Shown piece by piece: positions 34,747 through 41,461 of a stretch of DNA of 64,000 nucleotides. Below the pieces are notes generated by a model that was given only the letters and a program-made list of their open reading frames with translations, ran no database searches and was not told the origin of the DNA. The stretch covers positions 1 to 64,000 of the forward strand of contig CAZOKP010000005.1 of assembly GCA_964580435.1 (NCBI GenBank), read 5' to 3'. Position 1 is the first letter of the stretch. Every line of letters begins with the position of its first letter. The translations under genes were made by a program, and so were the position numbers. The stretch is from CAZKEW01 sp964580435. Its GTDB lineage: Bacteria; Acidobacteriota; Aminicenantia; Aminicenantales; UBA8522.

Positions 34747-35346
34747 TCAATGCATTGAAATCAGGGGCACAAAACGAACCGGCAGAAGCTTCTTCTTCTT
34801 GAAATGCTCCTTTTCCCGGACGACGACAACCAACTCCTGAAACCCCTCCCCGACCGGAATGATCATTCTGCCGGCAGAGCAGAGTTGTTCCCGCAATTTT
34901 TTCGGCACCGCAGGCGCCGCCGCAGTCACCATGATCGCATCATAGGGAGCGTTGTCTTGCCAGCCAAAGGTCCCATCTCCGATCTTAAAATGGATGTTAG
35001 CATACCCAAGCTTCTGCAACAGTTCCTGGGCTCTTGACGAGAGCGTGCTGATAACCTCAATGGTATAGACCTGCTTGACGATTTCGGCCAGCACGGCTGT
35101 TTGATAGCCAGAGCCTGTTCCCACCTCCAAGACCGTTTCCCCGCCCTTGAGATCGAGCGCTTCTGTCATATAGGCCACGATATATGGCTGAGAAATCGTC
35201 TGTCCTTCGCCGATAGGAAGCGGTTCATCGGCATAAGCATAGGGCTTGAGCTCATCGGGAACGAAAAAATGCCGCGGGACCTTCCTCAGGGCCCGGAGGA
35301 CCTTTTCGTCCTTGACTCCGCGGGCCTGGATCTGAAGGTTGACCAT
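34747..35346 (-). CDS. pcm: protein-L-isoaspartate O-methyltransferase
   Basis: SAM-dependent repair enzyme for isoaspartyl residues. N-terminal MVNLQIQARGVKDEKVLRALRKVPRHFFVP, the substrate loop IGEGQTISQPYIVAYM, and SAM motif VLEVGTGSGYQTAVLAE are canonical. From ATG 35346 the length (199) fits the family. The same frame is open to TTG 35448 and would add 34 residues, overlapping proS by 26 bases; that extension matches nothing known. Tightly downstream of proS. Confidence 0.9.
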   Translation of the reverse strand: MVNLQIQARGVKDEKVLRALRKVPRHFFVPDELKPYAYADEPLPIGEGQTISQPYIVAYMTEALDLKGGETVLEVGTGSGYQTAVLAEIVKQVYTIEVISTLSSRAQELLQKLGYANIHFKIGDGTFGWQDNAPYDAIMVTAAAPAVPKKLREQLCSAGRMIIPVGEGFQELVVVVREKEHFKKKKLLPVRFVPLISMH

Positions 35347-35422
35347 GCTCTCTCTTGGCCCGGCGAATCCGTTGTCGTTCTCTAACAAGAAAGTCCCCGA
35401 ATCTATAAGGCTTGCGGGTTCA

Positions 35423-36877
35423 TCAGTAGGCTCTGGCAAAGAAGACAAGTTCCTTGGCTTCTTTCTGGCAGGAGATGCATTTTCCAGAAGGTTCTTTGTT
35501 CTCCTGGTTCAGCGGAATAACCCGGATGGTGGCCATGGTCTCTTCCTTGATCTTGTCTTCGCAGGACGCGTCCCCGCACCACCAACTCTTTAGAAAGCCT
35601 CTTTTCGACTCGATCACTTTTTTGAACTCTTGATAATCCTCGACGGCGTGCGTGTTTTCGAGTTTAAATTTCAGAGCCTGTTCGAAGAGGGATACTTGAA
35701 TATCCTTGAGTGTCTGGGGAATCCGCTGGACGAGATTGTCCAGGCCGACAAAGTCCTTTCTTTTGATGTCCCTTCTGACCAGCACAGCGCGGTTTTCCTG
35801 GATGTCTTTCGGACCGATCTCCAGACGAAGAGGAACGCCCCGCATCTCCCACTCGGAAAATTTCCATCCGGGAGTGAATTCTTCCCTGGCATCAAGCCTG
35901 ACACGAAGTCCGCTTTGCCCGAGATCTTTCTCTATCTGCAGCGCTACAGGCAGAATGGTTTCTTTCCAATTGCCGATGGATATGGGAACAATCACGACCT
36001 GCACGGGCGCGACCTGAGGAGGGAGCCTCAACCCGGAGTCATCTCCATGCATCATCACCAAAGCCCCGATCAATCGCGTCGAGACCCCCCATGAGGTCTG
36101 CCAGACATACTGGAGGTTCTGGTCTCTGTCCTCATAGCGGATGTCAAAGACTTTGGAAAAATGCTGGCCGAGGTTATGGGATGTTCCCATCTGCAGGGCT
36201 TTCCCGTCCGACATCAGAGCCTCGATCGCATAGGTTTCCAAGGCACCGGCAAATTTTTGGCTCAGGGTTTTCCGTCCTTCGATCACGGGAATAGCCAGCT
36301 CCGTTTCGACAAATTCCTTGTACAGGTAGAGGATTTTGATGGTCTCTTCCTGAGCTTCCTCAAAGGTCTCGTGAGCCGTATGTCCCTCCTGCCAAAGGAA
36401 TTCGGTTGTCCTTAGGAACGGACGAGTTACTTTTTCCCAGCGAACGATGTTGGCCCACTGGTTGATCAAAACAGGCAGATCCCGCCACGACTGGATCCAC
36501 TTAGAATACATCGAGCCGATAATGGCCTCGGAAGTGGGCCGGACAGCCAGCCGTTCTTCGAGTTCTTCTGTCCCTCCGTGGGTAACCCAGGCCACTTCGG
36601 GCGCAAACCCCTCCAGGTGATCCATCTCCTTCTGGAACAGGCTTTCCGGGATGAAAAGAGGGAAATAGGCATTGACATGGCCGGTGTCCTTGATCCGCTT
36701 GTCCATCAGCCGCTGGAGGTTCTCCCAAATCGAGTAGCCATAGGGACGGATGATCATCATGCCCTTCATCGGGGCATAATCCGCCATCTCCGTTTTACGG
36801 ATGATCTCCACATACCATTTGGAAAAATCCTCGCTCTTGGGAGTGATCTGCTTGACAAAACGTTCGTCTTTGATCAC
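35423..36877 (-). CDS. proS: prolyl-tRNA synthetase, archaeal/eukaryotic type (ProS type 3)
   Basis: A 484-residue class II synthetase charging tRNA-Pro. Motif 2 region VTRPFLRTTEFLWQEGHTAH, the RPTSEAIIGSMY element, and motif 3 GALVMMHGDDSGLRLPP are clear. The anticodon-binding domain (about 285-390) is followed by the C-terminal zinc-binding domain of the archaeal type with WWCGDASC and CISC cysteine pairs. The bacterial editing insertion is absent. GTG start at 36877 with GGAG six bases upstream. Strong promoter at 36908-36936. Confidence 0.95.
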   Translation of the reverse strand: MIKDERFVKQITPKSEDFSKWYVEIIRKTEMADYAPMKGMMIIRPYGYSIWENLQRLMDKRIKDTGHVNAYFPLFIPESLFQKEMDHLEGFAPEVAWVTHGGTEELEERLAVRPTSEAIIGSMYSKWIQSWRDLPVLINQWANIVRWEKVTRPFLRTTEFLWQEGHTAHETFEEAQEETIKILYLYKEFVETELAIPVIEGRKTLSQKFAGALETYAIEALMSDGKALQMGTSHNLGQHFSKVFDIRYEDRDQNLQYVWQTSWGVSTRLIGALVMMHGDDSGLRLPPQVAPVQVVIVPISIGNWKETILPVALQIEKDLGQSGLRVRLDAREEFTPGWKFSEWEMRGVPLRLEIGPKDIQENRAVLVRRDIKRKDFVGLDNLVQRIPQTLKDIQVSLFEQALKFKLENTHAVEDYQEFKKVIESKRGFLKSWWCGDASCEDKIKEETMATIRVIPLNQENKEPSGKCISCQKEAKELVFFARAY

Positions 36878-36907
36878 GGAAGTCTCCGCTCTCTTGAGTA
36901 TTGGCTC

Positions 36908-36936
36908 ATTCTATCCGCGCCCCTCATTTTTGTCAA
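36908..36936 (-). promoter_or_regulatory. proS promoter
   Basis: Minus strand: perfect TTGACA (36936-36931), 17-bp spacer, TAGAAT (36913-36908). Initiation near 36901 gives a leader of about 24 bases. Confidence 0.7.
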
Positions 36937-36980
36937 GGAACGCTCCGACCCAACCGCGCCTCTCAAGGCTAGTTCTCCAC

Positions 36981-37070
36981 GGTGATGGGCCAATGAAAAA
37001 GAACTAAAAATTCGCCCCAGGAAATTCACCCCTGATTTCATCCAAAAGGGTGATTGACCCATGAAAAAGG
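36981..37070 (+). repeat. imperfect direct repeats upstream of the PilZ cluster
   Basis: Two 21-base copies (36981-37001 and 37050-37070, 18/21 identical) with the core GGTGAT...ATGAAAAAG are 69 bases apart, and between them a 14-base unit AAATTCRCCCC is also doubled (37009 and 37022). The second copy overlaps the promoter. Confidence 0.55.
37021..37059 (+). promoter_or_regulatory. 39-base regulatory element, copy 1, ending in the -35 box of the PilZ cluster
   Basis: Contains half-site TCACCC (37026-37031), then the dyad TCATCC-AAAA-GGGTGA (37038-37053), then TTGACC (37054-37059) as -35. Identical at 35 of 39 ungapped positions to 54055-54093 in front of the hybrid kinase operon. The -10 box here is weak (around 37077-37082), as expected for an activator-dependent promoter. 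Confidence 0.6.
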
Positions 37071-37112
37071 CCGTGGCATCGTAGGCTCTACACAAAGGAA
37101 AAGGAAGCGAAT

Positions 37113-37472
37113 ATGCGATCGAAATCCTCGCTCTTTCATCTGGACAAAGCAGAGAGGAAGGGCCAGGCCTTCAACCTTCCTCTCCCGACGGTCGTAGAAG
37201 GGCAAGATGCCGCGGGAAAGACATTCCAGGAAAAAACCGTGCTCTTCTATATCAGCCATAAGGGCGCTTCATTCAATCTGCCGAACGCCATCGCTCTTGG
37301 GTCCAAGCTGAAGCTGATCATCGACCTGCCCCCAGCATTGGCCGAAGATAAGAACCTGAAGCTCGTCATCAAGGGCAAAGTGGCTCTCGTGGAGGCTAAT
37401 CATTCGCACCCCTCCAGACAGCGGGTCTCTCTGAGGTTTGAAAGCAAGTATTTTATCAAAGCGGACGATTGA
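37113..37472 (+). CDS. PilZ-like protein 1, degenerate c-di-GMP site
   Basis: A 119-residue beta-barrel protein of the same family as the genes at 37674 and 38913. Shared frame: FNLPLPTVVEG, a middle ISxxGA-like strand (YISHKGASFNL), LGSKLKLIIDLPP and a closing RVSLRFESKYF. The canonical RxxxR and (D/N)xSxxG motifs are altered: the second Arg is replaced (ERKGQAF) and Asn/Asp by Tyr, so binding of c-di-GMP is doubtful. RBS GGAAAAGGAAG upstream. First gene after the 39-base element. Confidence 0.7.
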   Translation: MRSKSSLFHLDKAERKGQAFNLPLPTVVEGQDAAGKTFQEKTVLFYISHKGASFNLPNAIALGSKLKLIIDLPPALAEDKNLKLVIKGKVALVEANHSHPSRQRVSLRFESKYFIKADD

Positions 37473-37601
37473 GGCCCCCCTGTCCTCAGTCGAAGGAAAT
37501 GGATAGGCCTCTTGCCGGCGCGTTCAAGATCATCAAGACCGCGCCCAGAGGCAGGATGAAGCCAAGTTGCCTAATCTCTGTGGATGATAAGAATGTCAAA
37601 A

Positions 37602-37638
37602 AAATCACCCTCTGATTCATCCCCAAGAGCGATTGAAC
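37602..37638 (+). promoter_or_regulatory. 39-base regulatory element, degenerate copy 3
   Basis: Resembles copies 1 and 2 with two small indels: TCACCC, TCATCC-CCAA-GAGCGA, then TTGAAC (37633-37638) and, 17 bases on, GAAAAT (37656-37661). It would place transcription of the second PilZ gene near 37668, just before the ATG at 37674. Confidence 0.35.
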
Positions 37639-37673
37639 TCAGAGAAGAAGCCGACGAAAATTGGTCTGCGGAA

Positions 37674-38063
37674 ATGAACGAAAAGGAAGAACTCTCCAAA
37701 CCCTCCACCCATGGCGCGGCCAGAGCCGGGAAGAGAGAGCGCGCCTTCGAGCTCTCTCTCCCAGCTTTGGTTACGGGCGTGGATGCCCTGGAAAACAAGT
37801 TCAGGGAAAAAACCCAAGTCTTGTCCATAAGCTCGGAAGAGGCTACGGTCTGGCTCAAGTCAAGAGTTATGCTGGGGTCTAAGCTGGACTTGGCCCTAGA
37901 CATCCCCAAGACGCTGATCCTGGAGAATCATTTCAAGCTTCGCCTCTCCGGCACGGTCATTCTCATGCAAAATGACTCGGCACGGGCTGGCAAAAAGCAG
38001 CTTGTATCCGTGCGGCTGGACAAAAAATTCCGCCTGCTTCCGATTCCTCCCTCGATCAATTAA
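37674..38063 (+). CDS. PilZ-like protein 2, degenerate c-di-GMP site
   Basis: The frame is open from ATG 37584 (159 residues), but the domain begins after RAGKRERAFELSLPALV, and a degenerate promoter element lies between 37602 and 37661, so I favour ATG 37674 (129 residues, MNEKEEL). Aligned with its neighbours: VLSISSEEATVWL in place of the NxSxxG strand, MLGSKLDLALDIPK, and QLVSVRLDKKF at the end. The second Arg of the RxxxR motif and both Asn and Gly of NxSxxG are replaced, so it probably does not bind c-di-GMP. The start remains uncertain. Confidence 0.6.
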   Translation: MNEKEELSKPSTHGAARAGKRERAFELSLPALVTGVDALENKFREKTQVLSISSEEATVWLKSRVMLGSKLDLALDIPKTLILENHFKLRLSGTVILMQNDSARAGKKQLVSVRLDKKFRLLPIPPSIN

Positions 38064-38100
38064 TAGACATCTCTCTTCCCGTCTTTGGGCAATTATTTCC

Positions 38101-38129
38101 TTGACAAGAATTCATCGATTTAATAGAAT
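38101..38129 (+). promoter_or_regulatory. promoter of the LuxR-type regulator
   Basis: Perfect TTGACA (38101-38106), 17-bp spacer, TAGAAT (38124-38129); start near 38136, giving a leader of about 63 bases that contains the hairpin at 38154-38189. Confidence 0.7.
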
Positions 38130-38153
38130 TTTGCCTACCGGAGAATTGATATA

Positions 38154-38189
38154 CCTCTTTGGCTCAGGGGTTAAGAAAGACCAAAGAGG
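38154..38189 (+). promoter_or_regulatory. 5'-leader stem-loop touching the ribosome binding site
   Basis: CCTCTTTGG (38154-38162) pairs perfectly with CCAAAGAGG (38181-38189) across an 18-base loop. The 3' arm runs into the purine-rich RBS (GGGAGAG, 38188-38194) five bases before the ATG at 38199, so the fold would hinder ribosome access. Confidence 0.6.
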
Positions 38190-38198
38190 GAGAGAACT

Positions 38199-38885
38199 AT
38201 GAATAAAAAACCAATAACCACGGAAGAAAAAAGAATCAAAATCCTCATTTTCTGTCCCTCTGAAATCATCCTCTCGGGCATCCTCAGAGCTCTGGAAGTG
38301 GACGCGGGGATTGAGATCACGAATGTAGAAAAGAATACGATCGAAACGTTCATGGATTCGATCAAAAAACTCAGGCCGCACGTCATCCTCTTTGCCAACA
38401 CGGAGCCCCTGCCCAATATGAGGGAAATCTGCAAGGCGATCAAGGAGATCTCCAAGCTCCAGAGCAAATCCCAGTTGCTGATCCTGGGCAGTATTCCCTC
38501 CCATGAAGAAATCGTCGGGCTCATCAATGCTGGCGCCCGGGGATATTTCGACCTCACCGACCCGTCCAGTCAACTCTCCGAAGCGATCCGCGTTATCCAC
38601 AAAGGAGAAATCTGGCTTCCCCGGGACAAGATGAGCAGCATCATGGACCGGATCATCTCCGTGGTCGGAAGAGACCTCAAGGAAAAAACTCTGGACCAGC
38701 TAACCCCCACCGAATTCCAGGTCCTCAGGCTGATCGGGCAGGGCAAGAGCAACGATGAAATCGCCGAGATCCTTTTTATCAGTAAAAACACGGTCCGGTC
38801 TCATATCAAGAGCATCTATGCCAAGCTCGATACCCACAGCCGGTTGCAGCTGGCCCTTTATGCCATTAATTCTGCCCTATTTTAA
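38199..38885 (+). CDS. LuxR/NarL-type regulator with pseudo-receiver domain
   Basis: A 228-residue protein with receiver fold (about 13-140) and a LuxR-type HTH (about 165-222: LTPTEFQVLRLIGQGKSNDEIAEILFISKNTVRSHIKSIYAKL). The receiver lacks its chemistry: the acidic pair after strand 1 is FCPSE, the phosphoacceptor position in PHVILFANTEP is Ala instead of Asp, and the Lys after strand 5 is missing (GYFDLTDP). It should therefore be regulated by ligand, protein contact or level of expression, not by phosphorylation. It lies between PilZ genes 2 and 3. Confidence 0.85.
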   Translation: MNKKPITTEEKRIKILIFCPSEIILSGILRALEVDAGIEITNVEKNTIETFMDSIKKLRPHVILFANTEPLPNMREICKAIKEISKLQSKSQLLILGSIPSHEEIVGLINAGARGYFDLTDPSSQLSEAIRVIHKGEIWLPRDKMSSIMDRIISVVGRDLKEKTLDQLTPTEFQVLRLIGQGKSNDEIAEILFISKNTVRSHIKSIYAKLDTHSRLQLALYAINSALF

Positions 38886-38912
38886 TGAAACCTAAAAAAA
38901 TCAGAGGTTGAG

Positions 38913-39308
38913 ATGAAGAAAGTTCAAAAATCCAAAAAGAGAATTCCCCTGCCTGTGGTCCGGACCAATCGACGAAGGGAATGGCGCTTTGACTTGCCCC
39001 TCCCGACGACCATCGAGGGGAAACTCCCCCACGGAGAACAATTTAAAGAATTCACCACGCTCGAGAATATCAGCTCCACGGGAGCCTATTTCTGCCTGGA
39101 TTCCGGCGTCATCGTCGGCTCGAAGCTCAACCTTATGATCGACCTTCCCCCGAAGCTAACGGGAGGCAAAGAGGTTAAGCTCCATCTTGGGGGAATCACC
39201 GTCCGCCTTGAAGAACCGGACAAGAAAGGCAAGAGGCAAGGCGTGGCCATCCGCTTCAGCAAAGATTTCAATTTTGTTGAATCCGAAAAAAAGAAGAAAT
39301 CAAAGTAA
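38913..39308 (+). CDS. PilZ-domain c-di-GMP receptor (canonical motifs)
   Basis: 131 residues. Arg-rich NRRREWRFDLPLP gives the RxxxR motif and LENISSTGAYFCLD the (D/N)xSxxG motif, so this copy should bind cyclic di-GMP. VGSKLNLMIDLPPKL and RQGVAIRFSKDF complete the barrel. Lys-rich tails at both ends. 27 bases after the pseudo-receiver regulator gene, so probably the same transcript. Output unknown: a free-standing PilZ protein usually acts by binding partners. Confidence 0.85.
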   Translation: MKKVQKSKKRIPLPVVRTNRRREWRFDLPLPTTIEGKLPHGEQFKEFTTLENISSTGAYFCLDSGVIVGSKLNLMIDLPPKLTGGKEVKLHLGGITVRLEEPDKKGKRQGVAIRFSKDFNFVESEKKKKSK

Positions 39309-39405
39309 TTTTCCGGTTCAGACCCGTCAGCCCGGATCTCATTCCTCAAGAATTGGCGAGTCTGGGCAGCGATGACATCATTCTGAAGAGCAGGCCGACC
39401 CCATC

Positions 39406-40035
39406 ATGAGCATTTTGACCGTCGCGCTCACGGGAGGGATTGCGACAGGCAAGTCCGTCGTCGCCCGGATGCTAAAACTGCGCGCTTGCTATATCCACTC
39501 TGCCGATCGAGTCGCCCGCGACCTGATGAAACCCCGCCTCCCGGCCTGGATAAAAATAGTCTCTCACTTCGGCCCGGAGGTCCTGAATCCCGACCAAACA
39601 ATTGATCGCTCCAAACTGGGTGTCATCATCTTCTCAAATAAAAAAGAGCGGCAGTTTCTCAACAGCCTCATTCACCCTCTCGTCCTGGAAAAGAAAATGG
39701 AGGCAATTCGGCGACTGGAGAAAAAAGGCCGCTACAAGATATTTGTGTCCGAGGCGGCTTTAACCGTCGAATCCGGGTTCGCCAGTTTCTTTGATAAAGT
39801 CATCGTTGTCCGCTGCGGAAAAGAGACGCAGATCCGGAGGCTGATGGGAAGGGATAAGATCAGCCGTGCCGAAGCCCTCAAGAAAATTCGTAGCCAGATG
39901 CCGCTGGAAGAAAAGCTGAAATATGCCGATTACGTGATCGACACATCCGGCACCTTGGACGAAACAGCCAGGCAGACGGAGGCTGTCTATCAAGGTCTTC
40001 TGTCCGATTACCGCAGGAAGTCGAAAACGTCCTAG
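39406..40035 (+). CDS. coaE: dephospho-CoA kinase
   Basis: A 209-residue P-loop kinase phosphorylating the 3'-hydroxyl of dephospho-CoA, the last step of CoA synthesis. P-loop GGIATGKSVVARML; Asp in HSADRVARDLM; LIHPLV and VVRCGKETQIRRLMGRD are family elements. Normal length. Its TAG stop overlaps the opposite-strand stop of the next gene in a CTAG palindrome (40032-40035). Confidence 0.95.
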   Translation: MSILTVALTGGIATGKSVVARMLKLRACYIHSADRVARDLMKPRLPAWIKIVSHFGPEVLNPDQTIDRSKLGVIIFSNKKERQFLNSLIHPLVLEKKMEAIRRLEKKGRYKIFVSEAALTVESGFASFFDKVIVVRCGKETQIRRLMGRDKISRAEALKKIRSQMPLEEKLKYADYVIDTSGTLDETARQTEAVYQGLLSDYRRKSKTS

Positions 40036-40976
40036 ACCAGCAGGGCGGCGGCCAAAAGGGGAATCATGATTTCGTGATGCCCGATAAAGTAAAACCCCTT
40101 CCCTTTTTTGCCCACGGGTCTCTGGACGACGTTTTGAGACGGACGATAGTGATGGATGAAATCAAAAACCGCGGTGGAAAAATCGTCCAGAGCCTTGCCC
40201 CTGTTTCTGACGAAGGATACCGCTTTGAGGAAGACTTCGGGCAGGATGACGGCTGAGCCGACGTTGATGAAGACTCCTCCTCCTTCAAGGCTTTCCACGA
40301 GAGAGCAGAAGAGAAAAAAATCAGCCAAGGATGTTTTTCCGATGGCCTCGCCGCTTGCTTCCGGATGGAAGTGGATCGTGTCTGTCCCCACAGCCACATG
40401 GACGCTGACGGGAATGCCAAGATCGGATGAAGCCGCCAGGAGGCTCAGGTGTTTATAAGGAAAGCGCGAGGCGGCAATCATTCTGCCGACTGCATCTCCC
40501 AACCCGATCCCCTGCTTGGCGCCCGCCCTTATGGCCCTGTTTAAAAGTTCCCCGGTTTCCTTGGCCATACCAAACGTCCCGTCTTTGACCCCGGAAGCGA
40601 CATCCTCTGAAGTCCGGCCGGCAAAGGCGATTTCGAAGTCATGAATGATGCCGGCTCCATTCAGGGCCAGCCCGGTGACCCAGCCCTCTCTCATCAGCTG
40701 GATGATCACCGGGCTCAAACCCACCTTGATCACATGGGCGCCCAGGGCAAAAAGGATGGCTCTTTTTTTCGACTTGGCCGCCCGGACGAGAGAAATAAAT
40801 TCTTTGAAATCCCTGGCGGCCAAAATGTTGGGAAGGCTGCCAAGAAATCCCTCCAGGCCGCTCGAGGGCGAATAATCCTTGGCGAAGTCTTTGACCTCGA
40901 CTTTGCTCTTTCTCGCAAGGAGTGAATGGGTCCTCAATCCCGCCGAAGAGCGCTTCTGGGATGGTTTGTTCTTCAT
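40032..40976 (-). CDS. deoxyhypusine-synthase-like protein
   Basis: A 314-residue cytosolic protein with the NAD-binding fold of deoxyhypusine synthases: GAHVIKVGLSPVIIQLMREGWVTGLALNGAGIIHDFEIAFAG followed by TSEDVASGVKDGTFGMAKETG, and GGGVFINVGSAVILPEVFLKAV in the second half. In eukaryotes and archaea this family modifies eIF5A; bacterial homologs have unknown or polyamine-related roles (homospermidine synthase-like). The usual catalytic-lysine segment near the C-terminus is not evident. ATG 40976 follows GGGGAG. Confidence 0.7.
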   Translation of the reverse strand: MKNKPSQKRSSAGLRTHSLLARKSKVEVKDFAKDYSPSSGLEGFLGSLPNILAARDFKEFISLVRAAKSKKRAILFALGAHVIKVGLSPVIIQLMREGWVTGLALNGAGIIHDFEIAFAGRTSEDVASGVKDGTFGMAKETGELLNRAIRAGAKQGIGLGDAVGRMIAASRFPYKHLSLLAASSDLGIPVSVHVAVGTDTIHFHPEASGEAIGKTSLADFFLFCSLVESLEGGGVFINVGSAVILPEVFLKAVSFVRNRGKALDDFSTAVFDFIHHYRPSQNVVQRPVGKKGKGFYFIGHHEIMIPLLAAALLV

Positions 40977-41071
40977 GGCTGAATCTCCCCTGTCTCGAGA
41001 ATCCGAGGATGTCCTCTCCTGCGTTTGCCGGAGAGTGGGTCGACGAGGTTATGCGCGAGGATCACTCGGGT

Positions 41072-41350
41072 TTATTTTTTGACCAGGGTGTTCTTCAGGT
41101 CTTGGCCGGAACGGAACTTGATCCGTTTTCCCTTTTCTATCTTGATCTGTCTTTTCCGGCGGATATCCCGACCGAAGCCCGTTTTCTTGTTGACGACCTT
41201 GAAGCTCCCAAATCCCCTGATCTCGATCTTCTGATTCTTGGTCAAGGCCTCTTTTAAGGCCGCCAATATGGATTCGACGATTAACAATGATTTGGCCCTG
41301 TTGAATTCCGAATTCTTCTCAATAGCAAGGGCAATATCATTCTTAATCAT
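41072..41350 (-). CDS. HU/IHF-family DNA-binding protein
   Basis: 92 residues with the family's conserved beta-arm: EIRGFGSFKVVNKKTGFGRDIRRKRQIKIEKGKRIKFRSGQDLK. Dimeric DNA-bending protein of the nucleoid; IHF-beta-like more than HU-like by the arm, but which one cannot be settled. RBS AGAGGAG precedes the ATG. Divergent from the nfeD operon. Confidence 0.93.
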   Translation of the reverse strand: MIKNDIALAIEKNSEFNRAKSLLIVESILAALKEALTKNQKIEIRGFGSFKVVNKKTGFGRDIRRKRQIKIEKGKRIKFRSGQDLKNTLVKK

Positions 41351-41385
41351 GTGAATCTCCTCTGATCCGGTCGGACGATAGATAA

Positions 41386-41414
41386 TAATTAATGAATCAC
41401 AAATAAAAAGTCAA
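41386..41414 (-). promoter_or_regulatory. promoter of the HU-family gene
   Basis: Minus strand TTGACT (41414-41409), 17-bp spacer, TAATTA (41391-41386). Confidence 0.45.
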
Positions 41415-41423
41415 GACGTATTA

Positions 41424-41452
41424 TTGACTTGATTTTCTCGAGTTCATATAAT
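41424..41452 (+). promoter_or_regulatory. promoter of the nfeD operon, leaderless type
   Basis: TTGACT (41424-41429), 17-bp spacer, perfect TATAAT (41447-41452); the ATG at 41462 is nine bases after the -10 box and no RBS lies between. Confidence 0.7.
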
Positions 41453-41461
41453 GAGAACACG

